Made by a program: the position numbers and the translations under genes. From Marinomonas posidonica IVIA-Po-181 (GTDB taxonomy: Bacteria; Pseudomonadota; Gammaproteobacteria; Pseudomonadales; Marinomonadaceae): DNA of 64,000 bases. The DNA lies in NCBI RefSeq assembly GCF_000214215.1, contig NC_015559.1:2777001-2841000 (forward strand), in the 5' to 3' direction. Each line of letters begins with the position of its first letter. Position 1 is the first letter of the stretch. Below the pieces are notes generated by a model. It saw nothing but the letters and a program-made list of their open reading frames with translations. It ran no database searches and was not told the DNA's origin. Shown here one piece after another: positions 58,212 through 64,000 of this stretch.

Positions 58212-58262
58212 ATCCCTTATTCTGAATATTTAATGCTATTCTAAATATTCAGAATAAGGGAT
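58212..58262. repeat. Perfect 21-base inverted repeat with 9-base loop
   Basis: Arms 58212-58232 and 58242-58262 pair without mismatch (ATCCCTTATTCTGAATATTTA and its complement). The loop is ATGCTATTC. It lies between the tRNA-Ala pair and the EAL-HDOD gene. No T-run follows, so it may be an operator, an RNA hairpin or a mobile repeat. Confidence 0.88.
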
Positions 58263-58320
58263 GCACAAAAAAACATTGATCCCATTAAACAAATCTTAAT
58301 CAGCCAACTTAGAGCAATAT

Positions 58321-59547
58321 ATGATTGACTTTCCAACTGTGTTAGATGACTTAATGATGGCTCAACAACCCATTCTCAAACGCAATAAAGAGATTTTTGG
58401 TTATGAACTGTTATTCCGTGGAATGGATGCCCAAAAAGCACAATTCTCAGATGGTGAATTAGCAACCAGCCAAGTACTGGTCAACCTCTGTATTGGAATT
58501 ACTAAGCTAGAATCACAGTTGAAAAAACCATTTTTCGTTAACATGACCACAGAACTCATGTTATCAGATGCATTTTTACCGATCGACCATGATACGGTTT
58601 ACATTGAAATCTTAGAAAGCCAGCGACTGACACCAGAATTCTATCAAGCCGTCGAAAAATGGCGAGTGGCAGGTTATCGCTTTGCTTTGGATGATTACCA
58701 GTTTAAAGCGGATTACGAAGCTTTATTGCCTTGGGTTTCCATTGTCAAAGTTGATGTTCTTGCCACACCACCAGAAAAATACATGGCTGAGATTGCAGCA
58801 CTAAAACGTCGCGGTATGGTTTTACTAGCAGAAAAAGTGGAAAACGAAGCCATGTTTAAGCTTTGTAAGAAACTTGGCTTTGACCTCTTTCAAGGGTATT
58901 TTTTGCAGCGCCCTGAGCTCATCAAAGGCAAAAAAATTGATTCAGCAACCCATGGTGCCATTGAACTGGTGAACGCCCTCCAAGACAAAGACATTAGTAT
59001 TGATGAGATTTCTCAATTGGTAGAAAAGAACCCCAAACTGTCTTATCAGTTACTCAGAATTCTAAACAGTCCGGTTTGTGGCATTGCCAAAAAAGTTGTC
59101 TCAATCAAGGAAGCGGTTATCTTTTTAGGCCTAGTAAAACTAAAACGATGGGCATTACTAATCACTTTAACATCATCCACATCTCAGCCTAACGCTTTGC
59201 TAAAAGTACTGTTAACCCGAGCAAGGTACTGCCAACTTCTGGCTGAAAAAGAGCAAGCATCGCTATCTGAATCCGCTTTTATGGTTGGCCTAATGTCCGG
59301 AATAGACGCGGTATTTAATGTTGAGAAGCAAGTAATACTAGAACAAACAGCACTAGAGAACGACGTTCTTGACGCCATTCTTCATCAATCTGGAGAGTTA
59401 GGACACTACTTAACACTGGCAATAAGCTGCGAAGAGCAACAATGGCAACACATCGAAACATTAAACAAAACACCTCTCTCTGAGCTAAATCGAGCTTTTC
59501 TCGATGCCATGCTTTGGTCAGACGAAGTCATGCGCTCAATTTCTTAA
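58321..59547 (+). CDS. EAL-HDOD signalling protein (YuxH-like)
   Basis: The 408-residue protein joins an EAL-like domain (about 10-205) to an HDOD domain (about 205-400, LSYQLLRILNSPVCGIAKKV, then SIKEAVIFLGLVKLKRWALL). The EAL signature is altered: the first motif reads LLFRGMD and the later glutamate motif IEILES, while LDDYQF replaces DDFGTG. Active phosphodiesterases keep those residues, so this domain probably binds or senses rather than degrades cyclic di-GMP. It stands alone between a long inverted repeat and a tRNA-Leu gene. The start ATG lacks a strong ribosome site. Confidence 0.87.
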   Translation: MIDFPTVLDDLMMAQQPILKRNKEIFGYELLFRGMDAQKAQFSDGELATSQVLVNLCIGITKLESQLKKPFFVNMTTELMLSDAFLPIDHDTVYIEILESQRLTPEFYQAVEKWRVAGYRFALDDYQFKADYEALLPWVSIVKVDVLATPPEKYMAEIAALKRRGMVLLAEKVENEAMFKLCKKLGFDLFQGYFLQRPELIKGKKIDSATHGAIELVNALQDKDISIDEISQLVEKNPKLSYQLLRILNSPVCGIAKKVVSIKEAVIFLGLVKLKRWALLITLTSSTSQPNALLKVLLTRARYCQLLAEKEQASLSESAFMVGLMSGIDAVFNVEKQVILEQTALENDVLDAILHQSGELGHYLTLAISCEEQQWQHIETLNKTPLSELNRAFLDAMLWSDEVMRSIS

Positions 59548-59612
59548 TTATTTTTCGTTAAACAATTGACAGTCAAAGAAAAAAACATAGAATACGTGTC
59601 ACCTTTTTCAAG

Positions 59613-59697
59613 GCCAGTGTGGTGGAATTGGTAGACACGACGGATTCAAAATCCGTTGCCGAAAGGCGTGGCGGTTCGAGTCCGCCTACTGGTACCA
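59613..59697 (+). tRNA. tRNA-Leu (anticodon CAA)
   Basis: The 85-base class II tRNA has acceptor GCCAGTG/TACTGGT, anticodon stem ACGGA/TCCGT around TTCAAAA, a variable arm with TGCCGAAAGGCGT, T-arm GGTTCGAGTCC and encoded CCA. A strong terminator follows. Confidence 0.97.
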
Positions 59698-59702
59698 ACA
59701 TT

Positions 59703-59738
59703 AAAAAAGCGCTTATGTATGACATAAGCGCTTTTTTT
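59703..59738. terminator. Bidirectional terminator between tRNA-Leu and the thioesterase gene
   Basis: AAAAAAGCGCTTATGT, loop ATG, ACATAAGCGCTTTTTTT. It ends tRNA-Leu on the plus strand and can end the minus-strand thioesterase gene. Confidence 0.93.
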
Positions 59739-59754
59739 ATTTCCTACAGCCAAG

Positions 59755-60186
59755 CTAAAACTCTTCAAACCCCTGTGTCACATAGTCGGGCAAATCTTCT
59801 TCTTTAGGAATGGGCATTGAATGTCCAGACTCGTCAATGGCCACAAATTTAAACAGGCCTTCCGTGACTTTTTCTCTGTGTCCAATACGCCCTCTTCGCA
59901 CCCATGCTTCCACCATGATATTCATAGAGGTGCGACCAACCGATTCAACCCTTGTATAAACACCCAAGATGTCTCCAACTTTTACAGGCCGAATGAAACT
60001 CATCCCATCTAAAGCGACGGTGACCACTCGCGACTGTGCCCTCTGTCCGGCACAAATCCCCGCGGCGATGTCCATTTGAGAGACAACCCAGCCACCAAAA
60101 ATATCACCCGCTGGGTTGGTATCAGCTGGCATAGCCACAGTACGGGTGGTTAAACGACCTTTAGCTTTAATTTCAGGATTCGACAT
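59755..60186 (-). CDS. yciA: Acyl-CoA thioesterase, YciA family (hotdog fold)
   Basis: The 143-residue protein matches YciA: TRTVAMPADTNPAGDIFGGW with the catalytic aspartate, VVTVALDGMSFIRPVKVGD and MVEAWVRR. It hydrolyses acyl-CoA thioesters and may protect free CoA. It lies 21 bases after the OsmC gene on the same strand, so both may be co-transcribed. Confidence 0.93.
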   Translation of the reverse strand: MSNPEIKAKGRLTTRTVAMPADTNPAGDIFGGWVVSQMDIAAGICAGQRAQSRVVTVALDGMSFIRPVKVGDILGVYTRVESVGRTSMNIMVEAWVRRGRIGHREKVTEGLFKFVAIDESGHSMPIPKEEDLPDYVTQGFEEF

Positions 60187-60207
60187 ATGGTTTCCTATTA
60201 ATGCGGC

Positions 60208-60675
60208 TCATGACATTTGTATCTCAGTCATGACCTTAGTATGGACCGAGTTAGCAATAAAGCATTCTTCATGGGAGAGATGATGCAAATGCTCAAGCAT
60301 AGCAAAGTCAGCGTGAAGATCCCCAGAAAAAGTCACCCTAGGTCGTAATATCACCTCTGTCATCGCCATTTTTCCAGCATCATTTTTTGCCATAACCCCC
60401 ACGGCATCATCTCGATATTCATCAATGATAAAACCTTTTTGGGCCGCAATGGATAGAAAGAACAACATATGACAACTGGACAAAGAAGCCACAAATGCTT
60501 CTTCAGGGTCAACGTTTTCATCAACAGAATATCTAGGAACAATGTGTGATGATGAAGAAGCGGGAAGTTTTACGCCACCATCAAATAGCCAATAGTGGCC
60601 ACGGCTGTATCGATTATCGGTAAAGAGTTCATCCTCTTGTCTTGTCCAAACGACCTGTGCCGTATACTTCGCCAT
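60208..60675 (-). CDS. OsmC family peroxiredoxin-like protein
   Basis: The 155-residue protein contains the OsmC core: VDPEEAFVASLSSCHMLFFL with one redox cysteine (about residue 88) and HLSHEECFIANSV with the second. The redox cysteine pair is typical of organic hydroperoxide reductases. It is closer to general OsmC than to Ohr, since the N terminus has no YETSA-like motif. It probably reduces organic peroxides. Confidence 0.9.
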   Translation of the reverse strand: MAKYTAQVVWTRQEDELFTDNRYSRGHYWLFDGGVKLPASSSSHIVPRYSVDENVDPEEAFVASLSSCHMLFFLSIAAQKGFIIDEYRDDAVGVMAKNDAGKMAMTEVILRPRVTFSGDLHADFAMLEHLHHLSHEECFIANSVHTKVMTEIQMS

Positions 60676-60703
60676 ATTGCCTCCACTATTAATTATAGGC
60701 GAT

Positions 60704-62755
60704 CTACAATGTGACCTCTCCGCTGACGATCTGCTGATTTAAAATCACCAACTCCGCCAGGCTTATCGGTTTAGAGATATAATAGCCTTGCATCAAGTCA
60801 CAACCTTTTGTCACCAAACGATCATACAGGAGCTTACTTTCCACGCCCTCAGCCACCACATGGTAATCATAAGAATTGGCAATTGAAACAAGCGAATCGA
60901 CAATCACATCGTGACCTTGTTCATTACCTAAATCGGTAATAAAACTTCTGTCTATCTTTATTTCATCTACTGGGAAGTTGATCAATTGTTGAAATGAGGT
61001 ATAGCCCGTTCCAAAATCATCTAACGATAAACGACACCCAAGTGCTCGTAAATTCTTAATAGTGTTCACACAAACGGCATCCACATCAATTAAAAAGGTC
61101 TCTGTGATTTCAATACACAAACGCTCAAATCGAATACCGCTGCGAGCGACTAACGCACTAAAACGATCCACAAACGAGGTATCCATTAGCTCTTGTGAAG
61201 AGACATTGATGGACAGCATAAAGTCATTTTCCAAACCGGATGTCGCCACATCATTCAATGCCATGTTAATGACCATAGAATCAATATCTCGAACCAAACC
61301 TCGCTCTTCGGCGACTGAGACATAAACTTCTGGAGACATATTTTTCAAATCGCCAAAATCACTTCTTAACAAAGCCTCGACACCAACAATTTTATGCTGA
61401 GACGCACTAAAGATCGGCATATACAAAAGATAAAAAGCGTTCTCTTCAATGGCTTGGATAATTTGCTTCTCTATCGCGCTTTTTTGCTCGGCTAATTGAC
61501 TAATTTCATTACTAAACAGCTGGATTCTTTCGTCTTTGTTTAGAATGGCTTGACTGGCGATTTCTGCCCTTTCCAACACCAGCTGACTATTAGCGGGAAC
61601 CGACTTCTCAATAGATGCACCAATTTTAATGTCTAAACAAAGCTCACCTAATCCAACCACAGTAATAGGTGACAATAATGAACGAATCAATTTTTCTTCA
61701 TCCTCTGCGGACAAGGCTTTGCGTCTTCGAACAAAAATCAGTTCGTCATGACTCAGTCGGGCACTGATGTAAAAATAACTCCGAAAGAAGACCAAATGAT
61801 TTTGGACGATATCTTGAAGCAAGGTATTCGACATAGTGAGGCCAAAATTACGAACTAAGCTGTTCCAATTTATGATCTTCACACGGTAAAAAATCGCCTG
61901 ACGCCCTAAGAGTTTTTGATATTTATGCTCAAATCCATTGACGTTAAAAAGAGTTGAATTGTGGTCATGGTAAGCCTGATTTTTTATTCTTTTCGCTTCT
62001 CGATATCGAAAAATGCAATAAAAACACAAGCCAAAAATAAGCCAGCTGTAGAACAAGATCATGTAAAGCGTATGCTTTTCAAGGTACATGCCCGATACTT
62101 TAAGATCAGTAACACTAAGCCGATAGGTTCGTTGGTCTTGCAATGGCAAATTATGCACAAAAAACTCAAAACTGTGCACACTGCTTAAATCCACATAGGA
62201 AAGATCAAATGGAATATTGTGCATGTCTTCCCACCAGGTTTCAACCTTAAAACGGGATAATGGCACCTGAATAAAACCATTACGATCGACTCGAACAGCA
62301 TGAAATTTATAATCTTTAACAACATCAGGAGAGGCTATACTCTCATCAAGGTAACTCTTTACAAAGATACGTACACGGCCATCAAAACCTTCCGCTGTCG
62401 ATTCTGCGCGAAGTTTGAAAGAAAGAAAATCATAAGTATCTAAAGGAAATCCCTTATCTTCCACTTTTGGCAAGACTAACACCAAACCACACAAATTATT
62501 TTCTGGCTGGTTTAAAGGCTGGCAAGTCACTTGATAGCCAAAAGTCTCACCATCTGTAGTCGACTGAAGTGAAGAGTTTTGCCCTGAAGGCAAAACACGC
62601 TCAAAAGCTTTGTTGCTTGAGGCCATCAAGTGTATTTGTTTTATATTCCAATCCGAATTTACAAAGATCAAAAAAACAAGACTTAACACTACGATAAACG
62701 AAAACGTAAAGCTAAAAACCCTTCTTAAAGAGAAGAATTTTTTAGTTTGATCCAT
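60704..62755 (-). CDS. Membrane-bound EAL domain cyclic di-GMP phosphodiesterase
   Basis: The 683-residue protein has a first membrane span (FSFIVVLSLVFLIFV), a periplasmic sensor of about 190 residues, a second span (LYMILFYSWLIFGLCFYCIF), a degenerate GGDEF region (SHDEL at the signature) and a complete EAL domain (about 430-680): VEALLR, INVSSQ, EITET, DDFGTGYTS, EIKIDRSF, AEGVE and LMQGYYISKP. All metal and catalytic residues appear intact, so active phosphodiesterase is likely. The signal it senses is unknown. Stand-alone transcript. Confidence 0.92.
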   Translation of the reverse strand: MDQTKKFFSLRRVFSFTFSFIVVLSLVFLIFVNSDWNIKQIHLMASSNKAFERVLPSGQNSSLQSTTDGETFGYQVTCQPLNQPENNLCGLVLVLPKVEDKGFPLDTYDFLSFKLRAESTAEGFDGRVRIFVKSYLDESIASPDVVKDYKFHAVRVDRNGFIQVPLSRFKVETWWEDMHNIPFDLSYVDLSSVHSFEFFVHNLPLQDQRTYRLSVTDLKVSGMYLEKHTLYMILFYSWLIFGLCFYCIFRYREAKRIKNQAYHDHNSTLFNVNGFEHKYQKLLGRQAIFYRVKIINWNSLVRNFGLTMSNTLLQDIVQNHLVFFRSYFYISARLSHDELIFVRRRKALSAEDEEKLIRSLLSPITVVGLGELCLDIKIGASIEKSVPANSQLVLERAEIASQAILNKDERIQLFSNEISQLAEQKSAIEKQIIQAIEENAFYLLYMPIFSASQHKIVGVEALLRSDFGDLKNMSPEVYVSVAEERGLVRDIDSMVINMALNDVATSGLENDFMLSINVSSQELMDTSFVDRFSALVARSGIRFERLCIEITETFLIDVDAVCVNTIKNLRALGCRLSLDDFGTGYTSFQQLINFPVDEIKIDRSFITDLGNEQGHDVIVDSLVSIANSYDYHVVAEGVESKLLYDRLVTKGCDLMQGYYISKPISLAELVILNQQIVSGEVTL

Positions 62756-62818
62756 TTTTTTACCATCGATAAGTTAATGAGTTGAAAAAAGTTTCATTAC
62801 TATATCTGATTGATATGG

Positions 62819-62846
62819 AAAAAAGCCAATGTTTCCATTGGCTTTT
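62819..62846 (-). terminator. Rho-independent terminator after the CbiX-type gene
   Basis: Minus strand: AAAAGCCAATG, loop GAAA, CATTGGCTTTTTT. It lies 50 bases after the chelatase stop. Confidence 0.9.
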
Positions 62847-62896
62847 CAATCATTGACTCTACCTTACGTTGGGCATAAATAGAGGCCGTGCAAAAT

Positions 62897-64000
62897 CTAT
62901 TTATGAGCCAGTGCTGTATGACGACAGTCATCTTCTATACGGTCTTTTTCCTCCGCTAAGATGTCATCTGTAAACTGCCCCATAAAACAACAACATACTC
63001 CTTCCCCTATCATGGTTCTTGGACCAAATGGATGCCCTATATGCTTGTAAACCCCATGTGAATGCCCATGATGTGAATGGCTGTGACCATGTGAATGACC
63101 GTGGCTATGATGCTCATGTGAATGACCGTGGCTATGATGCTCATGTGAATGACCGTGTGAATGATCGTGACTATGATGCGCATGACCATGCGAGTGATGA
63201 TGTTGATGGTCTGACTCAGACAAGCCTTGCGTATCGTCCTGAGGGTCTACAAACTCTGCATGGTGATGATGAACTTCGACTTCCCCTGCAGCAAGACGGC
63301 GCTTAAAAGAACTCATCAAGGTTTCTTGACCCGTTTCTAAATCATCTTGGCGTATTTCTTCGATACGATTCACAAAGGCATCAATGACCTTTGGATGATC
63401 ATTCAGATAAGGTGTCTGAATCAACTCAACCTCAGGATACTCCTTAGCGACTTTATCAACATAACCTTGGATTCGCTTAATCAAACGGCCAGTAAATAAA
63501 AAGTACGGTGCCACCACAACACGCTTAAAACCCAATTTCAAAAGTTTTTCCAATCCCACACCAACAGAGGGATAAGTCACACCTGAATACACAGTGTCAG
63601 CCCAGCCAAAGCCCATGTTTTCGTTAACAATGCGAGTCAATTTTGCCGCTTCGGCATTGGCTGAGGTATCTGAGGTGCCCCGTCCGACTACCACTAACAT
63701 AGTATCGTAAAGATTTTCTGGCGGTTGTTCTGGATCCAGCCCTAACGACTCATAAATTCGTGCTTGAAAGGCTTCGATCATATCGTCCTGTAAACCAAGC
63801 TCACGGCCATAAGTTACCTTCAAACCTGGGTGTTTTTCTTCATAGGTGGTCAACACGGAAGGAATATCATTTTTCGCATGGGTGGCCGCAAACAACATTC
63901 CTGGTACAGCGTAAATCTCTTCCACACCTTGCCTAATGAGACTGTCTAACCCCATATGAATGTTAGGAGCCGAAAACTCCAAAAAGCCATACTCCACAGG
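62897..64000 (-). CDS. cbiX: Sirohydrochlorin cobalt-chelatase, CbiX/SirB-like, histidine-rich (5' end outside window)
   Basis: At least 367 residues are visible and the frame is still open at the right edge (PVEYGFLEF), so the true start is outside. Two chelatase repeats occur: LDSLIRQGVEEIYAVPGMLF in the first and VGLEKLLKLGFKRVVVAPYF in the second, with TMLVVVGRGTSDTSAN between. A histidine-rich tail follows (about 270-325 of the visible part, with repeated HSHGHSHEHH). After it comes a cysteine cluster GVCCCFMGQ and an acidic end. CbiX-type enzymes insert cobalt into sirohydrochlorin for B12; the His tail would store or deliver metal. Nickel chelation is possible. Confidence 0.88.
   Translation of the reverse strand, partial: PVEYGFLEFSAPNIHMGLDSLIRQGVEEIYAVPGMLFAATHAKNDIPSVLTTYEEKHPGLKVTYGRELGLQDDMIEAFQARIYESLGLDPEQPPENLYDTMLVVVGRGTSDTSANAEAAKLTRIVNENMGFGWADTVYSGVTYPSVGVGLEKLLKLGFKRVVVAPYFLFTGRLIKRIQGYVDKVAKEYPEVELIQTPYLNDHPKVIDAFVNRIEEIRQDDLETGQETLMSSFKRRLAAGEVEVHHHHAEFVDPQDDTQGLSESDHQHHHSHGHAHHSHDHSHGHSHEHHSHGHSHEHHSHGHSHGHSHSHHGHSHGVYKHIGHPFGPRTMIGEGVCCCFMGQFTDDILAEEKDRIEDDCRHTALAHK
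63087..63170. repeat. Tandem repeat of about 27 bases in the histidine-rich coding region
   Basis: The unit GTGAATGACCGTGGCTATGA followed by TGCTCAT occurs at least twice in tandem near 63087-63150, with partial copies on both sides. It encodes the repeated Ser-His-Gly-His and Glu-His-His segments of the CbiX-type protein. Confidence 0.85.

Noticed and set aside
59619-59807. Open frame running through tRNA-Leu
   Set aside because: It reads through the tRNA and its terminator, giving the MVELVDTTDSKS-type peptide that is a known artefact of tRNA-Leu genes.
63087-63170. Possible CRISPR-like array
   Set aside because: The repeats are contiguous, have no unique spacers and lie in frame inside a coding gene.
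63019-63306. Open frame on the plus strand across the histidine-rich repeat
   Set aside because: It is the antisense of the repeat in the chelatase gene; its repeated HVNDRGYDA text only mirrors the DNA repeat and has no ribosome site.

Overview
The window looks like chromosomal DNA of a marine gammaproteobacterium of the Oceanospirillales, most likely Marinomonas or a close relative. This rests on the mix of gene families and on conserved gene orders (ihfB-lapA-lapB-pyrF, recC-recB-recD). The genus is an inference, because no rRNA or marker gene was compared.

Region 1 (1-11054) is a catabolic locus for an unidentified nitrogen compound. It holds the end of an ABC permease and its SsuB/TauB-type ATPase, a GMC alcohol oxidoreductase, an M20 deacylase, a class III aminotransferase, an aldehyde dehydrogenase, an FMO-like flavoprotein, a RidA protein, a DUF1028 protein and a LysR regulator. 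Import, deacylation, alcohol and aldehyde oxidation, transamination and clean-up of imine intermediates would form one coherent route.

Region 2 (11055-13353) is scarred DNA. It has an ABC-F pseudogene cut off at a long perfect palindrome, a secreted phytase/esterase-like protein, a second copy of the palindrome and a REP-like hairpin.

Region 3 (13354-33047) is the most notable part: a complete, apparently undescribed NRPS siderophore cluster. An AraC regulator and a TonB receptor diverge around a Fur-box palindrome. They are followed by a salicylate synthase, an N-hydroxylase, a large NRPS (C-A-T, half-C remnant, C), an MbtH protein, a stand-alone adenylation enzyme with an exact threonine code, an aryl-carrier/cyclization/carrier protein, a salicylate-AMP ligase, a methyltransferase, an unknown 156-residue protein and an RhtX/FptX-type transporter. 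The predicted product is a salicyl-methyloxazoline joined to a basic amino acid or hydroxylated amine. There is no thioesterase, histidine decarboxylase or isochorismate-pyruvate lyase in the cluster.

Region 4 (33048-64000) is mostly housekeeping: tRNA-Val, uvrB, a persulfide-dioxygenase-like and SulP pair, a ComEA-like protein, pyrF, lapB, lapA, ihfB, ppa, trxB, moeB, gsk, cheW, a Tim44-like protein, trpS, recD-recB-recC, two identical tRNA-Ala genes, an EAL-HDOD protein, tRNA-Leu, a YciA thioesterase, an OsmC protein, a membrane EAL protein and a histidine-rich CbiX-type chelatase that runs off the right edge.
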